From the NCBI RefSeq assembly GCF_016624945.1, contig NZ_JACVUI010000016.1:1-61260 (forward strand): a stretch of 61,260 bases of DNA, given 5' to 3'. The translations under genes were made by a program, and so were the position numbers. Under the pieces are notes generated by a model. It saw only the letters and a list, made by a program, of their open reading frames with translations, was not told the DNA's origin and searched no databases. Source of the stretch: Acinetobacter sp. S54 (GTDB lineage: Bacteria > Pseudomonadota > Gammaproteobacteria > Pseudomonadales > Moraxellaceae). Below, in pieces: positions 18,145-27,675 of the stretch (position 1 is its first letter; each line of letters opens with the position of its first letter).

Positions 18145-18591
18145 GTGGACATTGAAATTATTGGTAACCAACAAAGTGCTAATGAGATCTTGGCTTTAAC
18201 TCAAATATGGGAGCAGGCTTTAAACCAGCATGATCTTGCTGAAATGACTCAGGATTATGTAGATAATGTCAGCGTTTTTGATGTTGCGTTGCAAATAGAA
18301 GATGTACAAGCCTATCGTAAACTGTGGCAACAATGCTTTCCATATTTTGGTGATCATATTCAAGTGTTTCGACGAAAATTAACGATTTATGCTTCCGATC
18401 AAGTGGTATTTTTGCATTGTTATTCAAAAGTGCTGGGAGATGCTCAAACTTCGGCTGAAGATGTACCGTGGTGCCGCACAACAGTGGGCTTTTATAAAGA
18501 ATCACAAAAATGGAAAGTGGTACACGAACATATCTCCATGCCTTTTGACTGTGAAAAGCAGCAACCGTTGTATATTTTGGCTGAACCCTAG
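18145..18591 (+). CDS. NTF2-like / SnoaL-type protein
   Basis: 148 residues starting with GTG; no in-frame ATG lies near the N-terminus. The fold is suggested by the helix ILALTQIWEQALNQHD, the DNVSVFDVALQIEDVQAYR segment and the strands VVFLHCYSKVLG, WCRTTVGFYKES and WKVVHEHISMPF. The last pattern is typical of SnoaL/ketosteroid-isomerase-like proteins. The GTG start follows AAGGGTTAGC, a usable ribosome site. Substrate and role are unknown. It stands alone. Confidence 0.78.
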   Translation: MDIEIIGNQQSANEILALTQIWEQALNQHDLAEMTQDYVDNVSVFDVALQIEDVQAYRKLWQQCFPYFGDHIQVFRRKLTIYASDQVVFLHCYSKVLGDAQTSAEDVPWCRTTVGFYKESQKWKVVHEHISMPFDCEKQQPLYILAEP

Positions 18592-18701
18592 TAAACGTAA
18601 TTAAATCTTTAAATCAGTCGGGATGAAATAACTAAAAATTTAACCCTATTTCGCTTAGAATATTCCGTTTATGACATGCTAAACACAAAGAAATTTTAAA
18701 A

Positions 18702-19895
18702 ATGAGCCTATTAGAATCATTTAAATATTTAGCCTTACGCCCAGTAGCTGCACGTGATCCCAAAGAACATCATCGTGTGGCAACTCCACTTGAATTATTA
18801 TTTGACCTGATTTTTGTGGTTGCAATTGCTGAAGCGGGACAACAGCTACATCATGCAATAATTGAAAATCATCTCTGGAGTATGTTGCCTTATTATTTTA
18901 TGGTGTTTTTCGCTTTGTGGTGGGCATGGATGAATTTTACTTGGTTTGCATCCGCCTATGACAATGATGATGTTTTTTATCGGTTCATGACTTTTGTCCA
19001 GATTGCAGGTTCTCTGGTAATGGCGGCAGGGATTCCAGATGTTTTTCATCATCAGGATTTTGACGTTATTATTATTGGTTATGTCATTATGCGTCTGGCT
19101 TTGGTAACACAGTGGTTTCGAGTTGCAAGGCACGATCCTCTGCATCGTACTGTAGCCTTGCGCTATGCTTTTGGCATTATTTTTGTACAAATCGGCTGGT
19201 TACTTTTTCATTTTTCGCCCATTAATTTTACTGCGATTCTGTTTGTATTTATGGTGGTGCTGGAGTTAGGTGTTCCTGTTTTTGCGGAATGGAACAATCC
19301 CACATCATGGCATCCTCATCATATTGCGGAGCGTTATTCATTGCTCACCATCATCGTTTTAGGTGAGTCTGTTGTGGCTTGTTTTAAAGCCATTCAAGAT
19401 GATTTAGCCACACATATTATTCATACTGACATCATATTGCTGATGGTCGGTGGACTCATGATGATGTTTACCATGTGGTGGGCTTATTTTGATCGGGATG
19501 CCCATCACTTACTCAAAAATAGTAAACAGGCATTCTTGTGGGGATACGGACATTATTTTATTTTCATCAGTATTGCTGCAGTGGGAGCAGCTTTGGCCGC
19601 CGCAGTCGATGTCGCTTTAGGTCGTGCAGAGATTGGTTCTCAGTTTATGCAGTATCTTGTTGCTGCAACCTTACTCAGTTACACCACCAGTCTTTGGTTA
19701 CTCAATGAATTACCTTATTTATCTGGGATCAGACGCTGGTTATATCCTATTACAGCAATAATTATTTTTTGTATTCCTGCCATTTCACCAAATATTGGCT
19801 TAGGTGTTTTTCTCATGGCAGTTGTTTATGCATTGCGATTGATTTTTTCAAAATGTTATTTGGTAGAAAGGGACCCTAAATTACATTCTGATTAA
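18702..19895 (+). CDS. ltrA: Low temperature requirement A family protein
   Basis: A 397-residue polytopic membrane protein with roughly 10-12 hydrophobic segments. The LtrA signature is clear at the N-terminus (RVATPLELLFDLIFVVAIAE, about 27-46), with RYSLLTIIVLGESVVA in the middle and MMFTMWWAYFDRDAHH further on. The family was named from a Listeria gene needed at low temperature; its molecular function is unknown. It is monocistronic, and no good terminator is visible in the 175 bp before the convergent dusC. Confidence 0.88.
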   Translation: MSLLESFKYLALRPVAARDPKEHHRVATPLELLFDLIFVVAIAEAGQQLHHAIIENHLWSMLPYYFMVFFALWWAWMNFTWFASAYDNDDVFYRFMTFVQIAGSLVMAAGIPDVFHHQDFDVIIIGYVIMRLALVTQWFRVARHDPLHRTVALRYAFGIIFVQIGWLLFHFSPINFTAILFVFMVVLELGVPVFAEWNNPTSWHPHHIAERYSLLTIIVLGESVVACFKAIQDDLATHIIHTDIILLMVGGLMMMFTMWWAYFDRDAHHLLKNSKQAFLWGYGHYFIFISIAAVGAALAAAVDVALGRAEIGSQFMQYLVAATLLSYTTSLWLLNELPYLSGIRRWLYPITAIIIFCIPAISPNIGLGVFLMAVVYALRLIFSKCYLVERDPKLHSD

Positions 19896-20070
19896 GTTTT
19901 CATCTTATTTAATAAAGAATATTGATGAAAAACTCTGATGATGAGTCTGTTTGATTCTATTTTTGTTTGAATGCTCAGACTACTCTGCACTCAGAAATCT
20001 ATCTGGAATGAGCTCATCTGGAATAACGTTAAAACCAACTGAAATTTATTATTTTTTCAAATTAAATGTA

Positions 20071-21003
20071 TTACGAGTTAGGCTGTAATTTATCTACAAT
20101 TTCCTCGAGCGTCTTTAAGCGTTTTATCTCATTCCAAAGCGCTTTAGCTTCTGGGTAAGCTTTACTCATCATTCCAAGCCATTGTTTATAACGCCCCACC
20201 ATTCCGATCTCAGTTTTAAATGCGCCATTTACAAAACGCAGTTGTAGTTCAACCAAATCCTGCCATGTGAGTAGAGCTTTATCTTTATTCTGACGAATGC
20301 ATAAAGTTAAATCTGGAGTAGTTACAGCACCCCGACCAATCATCAGATCCTTACAGCCAGATTGTTGTTGACAAGCCTTAGCATCGGCATTATTCCAGAT
20401 TTCACCATTGGCAATCACATTAATTTTTAAAGCATTCTGGATAGGTTGAATTTTTTCCCAGTAGGCAGGCGGTGTATAACCATCTGCTTTAGTGCGTGCA
20501 TGTACTGTAAGCCAGCTTGCACCTGCATCTTCAATTGCATGTGCATTATCCAGTGTATGATGTTCATCTAGATAGCCTAGACGCATTTTAGCTGAAACAG
20601 GAATATGTGAAGGGATCGCATCTCGAACCGCTTTAACGAGTAGATGAACGACATCAGGTTCATCTAGCAAGATCGAACCGCCCCGATGTCGATTGACTGT
20701 TTTTGCAGGACAACCAAAGTTTAAATCGATGGCTGGGGCTCCTAGTTCCACGACTTTGGCGGCATTGGCAGCCAGCATTTCTGGATGATTGCCTAAAAAT
20801 TGCACATGTACTGGCGTCCCCGCCGCTGTTTTGCCATCTGTAAGAAGTTCTGGACAATAATTATGATAAACATGATCTGGTAAAATACTTTCAGTGACGC
20901 GAATAAACTCCGTCACACACCAATCAAAATGACCAGTATGTGTGAGGACATCTCGCATAATTGGATCGGTTAATCCTTCCATTGGTGCAAGAACTAGCTT
21001 CAC
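20071..21003 (-). CDS. dusC: tRNA-dihydrouridine(16) synthase
   Basis: 310 residues. It is an FMN-dependent TIM barrel that reduces uridine 16 in the tRNA D-loop. Visible marks are the start MKLVLAPMEGLTDPIMRDVL, the catalytic cysteine in LNFGCPAKTVNRHRGGS, the lysine strand VSAKMRLGY, TVHARTKADGY, the FMN-phosphate region VIANGEIW and MIGRGAVTTPDL, and the C-terminal helical domain GRYKQWLGMM. The sequence agrees with DusC rather than DusA or DusB. It lies downstream of the YpjD-like gene on the same strand, but a terminator separates them. Confidence 0.92.
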   Translation of the reverse strand: MKLVLAPMEGLTDPIMRDVLTHTGHFDWCVTEFIRVTESILPDHVYHNYCPELLTDGKTAAGTPVHVQFLGNHPEMLAANAAKVVELGAPAIDLNFGCPAKTVNRHRGGSILLDEPDVVHLLVKAVRDAIPSHIPVSAKMRLGYLDEHHTLDNAHAIEDAGASWLTVHARTKADGYTPPAYWEKIQPIQNALKINVIANGEIWNNADAKACQQQSGCKDLMIGRGAVTTPDLTLCIRQNKDKALLTWQDLVELQLRFVNGAFKTEIGMVGRYKQWLGMMSKAYPEAKALWNEIKRLKTLEEIVDKLQPNS

Positions 21004-21020
21004 GTCAATATTACCTGAAA

Positions 21021-21058
21021 ATAAAAACAGCGTTTATACGGCATCTGTATAACGCTGT
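21021..21058 (-). terminator. Terminator of the YpjD-like gene
   Basis: ACAGCGTTTATAC (21027-21039) pairs with GTATAACGCTGT (21047-21058) with one bulged base. On the minus strand it runs into TTTTTAT. It lies between the YpjD-like gene and dusC. Confidence 0.82.
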
Positions 21059-21082
21059 CTAGTCTTGCTGCACATTTAAAAA

Positions 21083-21892
21083 TTAGCGATGTAAAATCAT
21101 TTCTAATACAAATTTACTGCCAATAAATCCAATTGCCAAGAGAATAAATCCGATCAGGGTAAAACGGATGGCTTTTTGTCCACGCCAGCCAAATTTGGCA
21201 TGACCTAGTAATAATGCCCCATAAATAAACCATGAAATGATGCTAAATGCCGTTTTATGGGCCAGATGCTGACCAAAAAAGTCATCAATGGTAAAGAAGC
21301 CAAAAAACAAAGCCACCGTTAAAAGCACAAAGCCTGTTTTGATGAGGTCAAATAATAAGGATTCCATTGCCTGAAATGAAGGTAATAAATTGACCCAGAA
21401 TCGACTTTTTTGTTTCTTTTTAAGTTCCTGATTTTGAAACCACATTAAAATGGCATGAATCGTTGCCATAAGCAAAACAGCATAGGCAGAGAGCGACAAA
21501 ATGATATGTAGATCTAGACCCAGTGAATGCCGCTCAATAAACTGGTTGGACTGACTAAAAGCAAAACCCAGAATCAAACCTGTCGCAGCCACAGGAATCC
21601 CAATTAAATTGAGCGCCAGTGTCGGACGAAATGTACTAAAAATTAGGCTTAATACCAGCATCAAACCTGACGTAAATGACATCAGGTTAAATACATCATA
21701 ATTAATACCCATTGGTGTGAGCATATCCTGAGACAGCACACCTGCATGCAAGATTAGACCTAAAGTCAGTATCAAGCCTAAAAACCAATGATTTGGTTCA
21801 CGTTTTGACATCAGATTCATAAACAAATACCAGAACGCAGTGGTATATGCGATGAGTGCCAAAATGGTGTAAACCAAGGGGAGACTAATCAT
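21083..21892 (-). CDS. CcsA/YpjD-like cytochrome c assembly family membrane protein
   Basis: 269 residues with about eight hydrophobic segments. The C-terminal part carries the CcsA-like pattern: histidine-containing LDLHIILSLSAYAVLLMATI, GFFTIDDFFGQHLAHKTAFSIISW and LLLGHAKFGWRGQKA. Such YpjD proteins are usual neighbours of ffh in gammaproteobacteria, and here the gene is divergent from ffh across 196 bp. Cytochrome c assembly is a family-level label; the exact role of YpjD is not known. It is followed by its own terminator. Confidence 0.85.
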   Translation of the reverse strand: MISLPLVYTILALIAYTTAFWYLFMNLMSKREPNHWFLGLILTLGLILHAGVLSQDMLTPMGINYDVFNLMSFTSGLMLVLSLIFSTFRPTLALNLIGIPVAATGLILGFAFSQSNQFIERHSLGLDLHIILSLSAYAVLLMATIHAILMWFQNQELKKKQKSRFWVNLLPSFQAMESLLFDLIKTGFVLLTVALFFGFFTIDDFFGQHLAHKTAFSIISWFIYGALLLGHAKFGWRGQKAIRFTLIGFILLAIGFIGSKFVLEMILHR

Positions 21893-22088
21893 GTCAAACC
21901 TTTATTTGGGAGTTGGAGCTTCATTTGATCATTCAGTGTAAATTATAAATGAATATCATCAGACCCTAAAATTCATCTACATAAGATATAAATTCGCGGC
22001 GAACTACAGTATCCTATAGCATCTATGCATAAATTTTCTATTTTGAGAAAGATTTTTTTGCAACTGGCCATTTTTAGCGGATTTTGCA

Positions 22089-23501
22089 ATGTTTGATACC
22101 TTAACAGAACGACTCACGCAGAGTTTAAGAAATGTTACTGGCTCAGGGCAACTGACCGAAGACAATATTAAAGATACCTTGCGCGAAGTGCGTATGGCCC
22201 TTCTTGAGGCTGATGTGGCGTTACCTGTAACTCGTGAATTTATCGCGAAAGTTAAGGAACAAGCATTGGGTCAAGAAGTGATGACTCAGCTTTCACCGGG
22301 TCAGGCTTTTGTCAAAATCGTATATGACGAATTGACCAAGATGATGGGTGAGGCTAATGAAAGCCTTGATCTATCTGCCAAACCTCCCGTGGTGGTCTTA
22401 CTTGCAGGTTTGCAGGGTGCAGGTAAAACCACGACTGCGGCAAAACTGGCGAGATTCTTAAAAGAACGTCAAAAGAAAAAAGTCATGACTGTATCTGCTG
22501 ACGTATATCGTCCAGCAGCGATTAAACAGTTACAAACAGTGTCAGATGAGGTGGGTGCTGACTTTATACCGTCAGATCCTTCAGAAAAACCAATTGATAT
22601 TGTGAATCGTGCGATTGAACAGGCAAAAATTAAATTTGCTGATGTTCTGATTGTCGATACTGCTGGTCGTTTGCATGTCGATGAAGACATGATGGGCGAA
22701 ATTAAAGAATTACATGCAGCCGTAAAGCCAACCGAAACTTTGTTTGTGGTCGATGCCATGACAGGTCAGGATGCGGCCAATACTGCTAAAGCTTTTAATG
22801 ATGCTTTACCTTTAACCGGTGTCATTTTGACTAAAACTGATGGTGATGCGCGTGGTGGTGCGGCACTTTCAGTACGTGCGATTACAGGCAAGCCCATTAA
22901 GTTTTTGGGTATGGGCGAAAAGCTGGATGCACTTGAGCCATTTCATCCTGAACGTGTAGCACAGCGTATTCTCGGTATGGGCGATGTACTTTCGCTTGTT
23001 GAAGAAGTCGAACGCAAAATCGACAAAGAAAAAGCCGAAAAAATGGCGAAAAAATTGCAAAAGGGCGGTACTTTCAATCTGGAAGACATGCTGATGCAAT
23101 TTGAGCAAATGAAAAAAATGGGCGGCATGATGGGCTTTCTGGATAAGTTGCCAGGCATGAGCAATTCTGGCATTCAGCAGGCGATAGAGCAGGCAAATCC
23201 TGAAAAGCAAGTCAAAAAAATGGAAGCCATTATCCAGTCGATGACGCCTAAAGAACGTAAAAATCCAGATATCATTAACCCAAGTCGTAAAAAACGTATT
23301 GCGGCAGGCTGTGGCATGGATGTTTCAGAGATCAATAAATTGCTGAAGCAGCATAGTCAAATGGCCAAGATGATGAAGAAATTTGCTAATCCTTCAGGGA
23401 TGAGCAAAATGTTACGTTCATTAAGTGGCATGCAGAAACAATTTGGTGGCGGCGGTGGTGGCATGGGGCCATTGTTCGGTGGCAATGACGATAAAAAATA
23501 A
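22089..23501 (+). CDS. ffh: Signal recognition particle protein Ffh
   Basis: A 470-residue GTPase that binds 4.5S RNA and delivers nascent membrane proteins to FtsY. The N domain is followed by the G domain with the P-loop LAGLQGAGKTTTAAKL at about 105-120, DTAGRLHVDEDMM and TKTDGDARGGAALS. The Met-rich M domain at about 325-430 carries MLMQFEQMKKMGGMMGF and the RNA-binding region with SRKKRIAAGCG. The tail is glycine-rich. Length matches the family. A terminator follows 20 bp past the stop. Confidence 0.97.
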   Translation: MFDTLTERLTQSLRNVTGSGQLTEDNIKDTLREVRMALLEADVALPVTREFIAKVKEQALGQEVMTQLSPGQAFVKIVYDELTKMMGEANESLDLSAKPPVVVLLAGLQGAGKTTTAAKLARFLKERQKKKVMTVSADVYRPAAIKQLQTVSDEVGADFIPSDPSEKPIDIVNRAIEQAKIKFADVLIVDTAGRLHVDEDMMGEIKELHAAVKPTETLFVVDAMTGQDAANTAKAFNDALPLTGVILTKTDGDARGGAALSVRAITGKPIKFLGMGEKLDALEPFHPERVAQRILGMGDVLSLVEEVERKIDKEKAEKMAKKLQKGGTFNLEDMLMQFEQMKKMGGMMGFLDKLPGMSNSGIQQAIEQANPEKQVKKMEAIIQSMTPKERKNPDIINPSRKKRIAAGCGMDVSEINKLLKQHSQMAKMMKKFANPSGMSKMLRSLSGMQKQFGGGGGGMGPLFGGNDDKK

Positions 23502-23521
23502 TAGATTTTTTCCATACAATT

Positions 23522-23547
23522 AAAGGCGCTGAATGCGCCTTTTTTTA
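23522..23547 (+). terminator. ffh terminator
   Basis: AAAGGCGC / TGAAT / GCGCCTTT hairpin followed by T. Confidence 0.9.
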
Positions 23548-23639
23548 TAACAACAAAATCACTACTTTTTTCAGGTTATCTGTACTTTAAACTGGGTAAA
23601 TTAAATAAGAAATATCCGATATCGGGGAACATAATTACA

Positions 23640-24206
23640 ATGAAGCATGTCTATATTATTCATGGTTATCAGGCTGTACCCGAAGATCACTGGTTTCCTT
23701 GGCTAGAACAACATATCCTGCAAACAGGAGCCACAGCTGAACGGGTTTTTTTGGCAGATTCAGCTCATCCTGATGCTGATGTATGGCAAGAATGTTTAAG
23801 TGCGCAATGCACTGTACTGAATGAAAATACAATTATCGTAGCGCATAGTCTGGGGTGTGTGTCGAGCTTAAATTTCTTGAGCAAAGTCTTGCAAAAATCA
23901 TCTATTGGCGCAGGAATTTTTGTATCAGGCTTTACTGAAAAACTCAACGCCATTCCTGAGCTAGATCAATTTATGGAATCACAAACACTTGATGATAAAT
24001 TGCTACGCCAACATATTCTGCGCCGTTATGTTCTTTTATCTAGCAATGATCCCTTTGTATCCCCACCGTTGACCATACGACTAGGCCAACGGTTGAACGC
24101 ACAAATTTTGGAAATCAAACAAGCTGGGCATTTTATGCAAGAAGATGGCTATACCGCGTTTCCTCAGCTTTGGGATGTGCTACGTCCTTTACTCACAGAT
24201 TCGTAA
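23640..24206 (+). CDS. RBBP9/YdeN-type alpha/beta hydrolase
   Basis: 188 residues. It is a compact serine hydrolase: N-terminal [19 protein letters not shown], the nucleophile elbow AHSLGC with Ser near residue 71, an aspartate in SSNDPFVS and a histidine in [10 protein letters not shown], so the triad looks complete. The family includes human RBBP9 and bacterial YdeN; substrates are unknown. The last 43 bp overlap the 3' end of the convergent coaX gene, so neither gene has a terminator between them. Confidence 0.86.
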   Translation: MKHVYIIHGYQAVPEDHWFPWLEQHILQTGATAERVFLADSAHPDADVWQECLSAQCTVLNENTIIVAHSLGCVSSLNFLSKVLQKSSIGAGIFVSGFTEKLNAIPELDQFMESQTLDDKLLRQHILRRYVLLSSNDPFVSPPLTIRLGQRLNAQILEIKQAGHFMQEDGYTAFPQLWDVLRPLLTDS

Positions 24207-24922
24207 GCAACATATCGCTGTAAACCCTTAAGCAATAAGTCTTCTTCAACACGAGGCTGGTAGTCCTGTAAAAATTTGGCAAAAAGTGTTGCATCTCCGC
24301 CTGTAAGCACCAGTTGTCTTGAAGATTGCTTTAAAATATGTTCAATACTGCTTAATAAGCCTAATAAAATACCATGATGCACGGCATCTACAGTATTTTT
24401 GCCCGGTTCAAGATTATCAAAAGCAGAGTCTGGAATTTTAATGCCTTTGGTATTTTGAATTAAGGCATCACGCTGCAAATATAGATTGGGTAAAATATAC
24501 CCTCCCAAATGCTGTAAACCGTCATTTAAATCAATGGTCAGAGCCGTACCACAACCAATAATACAAAAATGCTGTTCTGGTTCTGCAAGTGCCAGCACTT
24601 GTAGCCAGCGGTCAATTCCTAGTTGTTCAGGATGATCATAACCGCAACGTAAACCGGCATATTCATGATGAACCTGTGCAAAGATGACAGGAATATCCAG
24701 TTGGCTAAGAATTGCCTGAATGCGCTGATTATTGGCTTTATCCTGTACCGAAGAAATCCCCACTTGTTGCAAGTGTTGAGTTTTGAAATGTTGAATCAGA
24801 CCCAGCAATAAATCAGCAGGAGACTGTAAATGTAGTTCAGCGGCATGTTCAATGATCTGATTTGAATCTGTAATCCAGTATTTAAGACGAGTATTTCCCA
24901 CATCTAACCAGAGTTGCTTCAT
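24164..24922 (-). CDS. coaX: Type III pantothenate kinase
   Basis: 252 residues. It phosphorylates pantothenate in the first step of coenzyme A synthesis and is of the acetate-kinase-fold type that replaces CoaA. Visible marks are the phosphate motif [12 protein letters not shown] at the N-terminus, [11 protein letters not shown], the second phosphate motif [20 protein letters not shown], and the third motif LVLTGGDA. Its start overlaps the birA stop by four bases (ATGA), so birA-coaX is a translationally coupled pair. Its 3' end overlaps the convergent hydrolase gene. Confidence 0.94.
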   Translation of the reverse strand: MKQLWLDVGNTRLKYWITDSNQIIEHAAELHLQSPADLLLGLIQHFKTQHLQQVGISSVQDKANNQRIQAILSQLDIPVIFAQVHHEYAGLRCGYDHPEQLGIDRWLQVLALAEPEQHFCIIGCGTALTIDLNDGLQHLGGYILPNLYLQRDALIQNTKGIKIPDSAFDNLEPGKNTVDAVHHGILLGLLSSIEHILKQSSRQLVLTGGDATLFAKFLQDYQPRVEEDLLLKGLQRYVAYESVSKGRSTSQS

Positions 24923-25686
24923 GATGGATCATCCTGACCTAGGATACGGCGCATCCGACCTTGATAAAATGTCTGTTGTTGTCCATTGTTTGAAATGAGC
25001 ACCGCACCTTCCTGATTAATTCCTTCAAAACGGCCAGTCAAAATACCCTGATGATGCTCGAACTGAACCTGTTCCTGCATAAAAACCGCATGATGATTAA
25101 ACCGATCTGCAAGATTATAACAACCATGTTCAAACCATTGTGCTGCCTGTTGAATGGCTAGATAAAGTTGTGCCACGATCTCAATACGATCAAGATTGTT
25201 TAAACCAAAATCACTCAATGAGCTGATCGGTTGTAATGGATCGTGTGATTGTGGCGTAAATAAATTAACCCCAACCCCAACGATGGCCTGATGTGGTGAT
25301 AACGGTTCAACCAGAATTCCGCCCCATTTGCCTTGGCTGCTATATAAATCATTCGGCCATTTGACTTGCAGATTTAGACCCTGTAGCTTTGGCATTTGCA
25401 AGATATTCAGTGCAACTTCAAGCGCTAAGCGACCATCCAGTGGTGTCCGGGAGTTGATCAACGTACTGAGATATATATTGCCTTTTGGGGATATCCATTG
25501 ACGTTGATGTTGACCACGCCCTTGGGTCTGAGCTTCGCTACAGATTAAAATGGACGCAATATTCTTTTGGGCCAGTTCGCGAACATCGTCATTGGTCGAT
25601 GTGGTCGTTTGTTTCAAAATAACAATGTCAGGAACATGTCCAGCATCGCTTAAGCGTTGTCGTAGTCGGCGTGTTTCTGCATCCAT
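24919..25686 (-). CDS. birA: Biotin-[acetyl-CoA-carboxylase] ligase without repressor domain
   Basis: 255 residues. The enzyme makes biotinyl-AMP and loads biotin on the carboxyl carrier protein AccB. The catalytic domain starts almost at the N-terminus: [14 protein letters not shown], the biotin loop [31 protein letters not shown] and GKWGGILVE, followed by a small C-terminal SH3-like domain. E. coli BirA has about 320 residues because of an N-terminal winged helix that binds the bio operator; that part is absent. This protein should therefore be a ligase only. coaX follows in an overlapping frame, and a divergent exporter starts 30 bp away. Confidence 0.93.
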   Translation of the reverse strand: MDAETRRLRQRLSDAGHVPDIVILKQTTTSTNDDVRELAQKNIASILICSEAQTQGRGQHQRQWISPKGNIYLSTLINSRTPLDGRLALEVALNILQMPKLQGLNLQVKWPNDLYSSQGKWGGILVEPLSPHQAIVGVGVNLFTPQSHDPLQPISSLSDFGLNNLDRIEIVAQLYLAIQQAAQWFEHGCYNLADRFNHHAVFMQEQVQFEHHQGILTGRFEGINQEGAVLISNNGQQQTFYQGRMRRILGQDDPS

Positions 25687-25716
25687 GTTCAGTTTTATAA
25701 AGTTGGAAAATCAGGT

Positions 25717-26520
25717 ATGGAGTTAATCATATATTTAGCCATCGGTGCAATCGCTGGATTTGCTGCGGGCTTGTTTGGCGTGGGTGGTGGATTAATTATT
25801 GTCCCAATTCTTTATATCGTATTTACTCAGCTTCATTATGATCCGGCTGTCATTATGCATATGGCTTTGGGAACTTCTCTGGCCACCATTATTGTGACTT
25901 CAATCAGTTCAGTAATGGCACATCATAAACGTGGAGCAGTGTTATGGCAGGTGTTTCGTAATCTTGCGCCTGGTTTAGTGATTGGTTCTTTTTTAGGAGC
26001 GGGTATTGCGGATCTTTTGTCGGGACAAAACTTACAAATCATTATTGGAATATTTGCGATCTGGGTGGCCTATCGAATGTTTAAAGGTGCAAATGTGGTT
26101 GTGGATGAAACACGACATTTACCTTCAGCGCCTATGCAAATGTTGGCAGGTGGCGGCATTGGTATTGCTTCGGCAATCTTTGGGATTGGGGGAGGTAGTT
26201 TGACAGTGCCATATCTGAATCGAAATGGAGTGGTAATGCAAAAAGCAGTAGCGACCTCAGCGGCCTGTGGTTTACCTATAGCAGTTGCGGGTGCCATTGG
26301 TTTTATGTGGTTTGGTGTTCAACAACATGTCAAAGTGCCCAATGCAATTGGTTATATTCACGTTTATGCATTTTTAGGGATTAGTATCATGAGTTTCATT
26401 ACCGCTAAATTTGGTGCGAAAGTTGCTCATATGTTGTCGCCTGCCATGTTGAAAAAATGCTTTGCCTGTTTATTAACGGTCGTTGGAACCTATTTCATTT
26501 ATCAAGGTTCTACTCAATAG
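25717..26520 (+). CDS. TauE/SafE-type sulfite exporter family protein
   Basis: A 267-residue membrane protein with about eight hydrophobic segments in two related halves. Each half carries the family glycine motif: GFAAGLFGVGGGLIIVP at about 14-30 and GIASAIFGIGGGSLTVP at about 147-163. The family moves small anions such as sulfite, sulfoacetate or organic acids; the substrate here is unknown. It is divergent from birA with only 30 bp between start codons, so at least one promoter must overlap coding sequence. Confidence 0.9.
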   Translation: MELIIYLAIGAIAGFAAGLFGVGGGLIIVPILYIVFTQLHYDPAVIMHMALGTSLATIIVTSISSVMAHHKRGAVLWQVFRNLAPGLVIGSFLGAGIADLLSGQNLQIIIGIFAIWVAYRMFKGANVVVDETRHLPSAPMQMLAGGGIGIASAIFGIGGGSLTVPYLNRNGVVMQKAVATSAACGLPIAVAGAIGFMWFGVQQHVKVPNAIGYIHVYAFLGISIMSFITAKFGAKVAHMLSPAMLKKCFACLLTVVGTYFIYQGSTQ

Positions 26521-26602
26521 AAATTCATAAAACAATACTTCCTAAATCGCTAAAAAATAAAAATTAAATTTAACTTTTAGCGGTATAGGGATAAGAAAAT
26601 AA

Positions 26603-26710
26603 GAGGAAATTTCCAATGATCAGAATGTTGAATTGGCTCAAAATGCAATAAAATTGTTAGACAATGACATAGTCATCCATAAAGAGAATCAGTTAAAACA
26701 ATCACAATAA
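26603..26710 (+). pseudogene. Possible coding remnant (35 codons, no start)
   Basis: One open frame between the exporter and GntR genes reads like genuine protein (for example VELAQNAIKLLDNDIVIH). It begins directly after a stop codon and has no credible initiation codon except an internal TTG. It may be the 3' remnant of a lost gene or chance. Another 11-codon ATG frame here is unconvincing. Confidence 0.25.
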
Positions 26711-26752
26711 ATGGCAGTGGAACGCCAAAGTAAAAATCAAAACAGGTGATTC

Positions 26753-27448
26753 ATGAAACTTGAAGAGACAGAGAGCCTGTCGGAGCAAATTGCAAAACAC
26801 ATTAGCGACCAGATTATTACTGGTGAACTGGTAGAGGGTGAACGTATTCAGGAATTGCGGATCGCCAAAGAGCTCGACGTCAGTCGCGGTTCGGTACGTG
26901 AAGCATTGTTACTGCTGGAACGCACTCACTTGATTCATATCTATCCCCGTCGTGGAGCCATTGTTTCTGAAATGTCATCTCAACAAGTCAAAGCTTTGTT
27001 TGATACCAATGTTTTGGTGCTAGGGCATATTGTGCAACGCATCAGTGAAACGTGGCGAGTACATGAAGCGGAGCAATTGCAACACCTCATGGAGCATTTG
27101 ACTGAACAAGTAAAAATAGGTGATACCGAAAAATTTTATGATGGTATTTTCCAATATCTAGCATTGCAACACGATATGGTTGCCAATCCTTATTTAATGA
27201 AGTTTTATAAAGAATTATTGCCTTCATTGCGCCGCAGTTATTTTTTGACATTAAATACCTCACGTCGTGAATTACAAGAATCTTTCGCATTGTTTAAATT
27301 GGTGGCAGATGCTGTGTTGATCCGAAAATCACATCAGGCTACTTTATTTATGGAGGATTTTTGCCGACATTTGCGTAATCTAGTTCTGGATTCACTGACT
27401 CGCATGAAGCAAATCGAGTTGGCTTGGGCACGTCGTTCGCGTCGTTGA
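26753..27448 (+). CDS. GntR-family (FadR/FCD subfamily) transcriptional regulator
   Basis: 231 residues. The N-terminal winged helix (about 5-70) shows QIAKHISDQIITGELVEGER, the recognition helix ELDVSRGSVREALLLLE and the wing HIYPRRGAIVSEMS. The C-terminal FCD-type helical domain (about 80-215) should bind an effector, often an organic acid. No ligand can be inferred. It stands alone, so the target is not given by neighbours, although a TauE exporter gene lies upstream on the same strand. The C-terminal tail is arginine-rich (ARRSRR). Confidence 0.88.
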   Translation: MKLEETESLSEQIAKHISDQIITGELVEGERIQELRIAKELDVSRGSVREALLLLERTHLIHIYPRRGAIVSEMSSQQVKALFDTNVLVLGHIVQRISETWRVHEAEQLQHLMEHLTEQVKIGDTEKFYDGIFQYLALQHDMVANPYLMKFYKELLPSLRRSYFLTLNTSRRELQESFALFKLVADAVLIRKSHQATLFMEDFCRHLRNLVLDSLTRMKQIELAWARRSRR

Positions 27449-27492
27449 AGCGGTCAGGTTTTGTAGAAAAATAAGTGATGACCTGAAAGTTT

Positions 27493-27514
27493 GGCGATAT
27501 TTTAACTGATCGCC
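27493..27514. repeat. Hairpin after the GntR gene
   Basis: GGCGAT / 10-nt loop / ATCGCC. It lies 45 bp past the stop but lacks a clear T run (CTATTTCTGG), so it is at best a weak terminator. An outer pair TCAGGT / ACCTGA lies just before it. Confidence 0.4.
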
Positions 27515-27675
27515 CTATTTCTGGATAAATTCTGAATAAAATTGTTCAACTTCATCTTAAAAAAAGCCCCTATTGAGCTGCATTCATTTTAAAATAAGCC
27601 GCTATTGGTATTCTATTATGTCCATACCATTGAAATGAGATGGGCAAATAATAAAAAACTTTTGATTAGGACATT

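Noticed and set aside
26616..26651. 11-codon leader peptide before the GntR gene
   Set aside because: The ATG frame ends quickly, its ribosome site is poor, and no attenuator follows; the neighbouring frame looks more protein-like.
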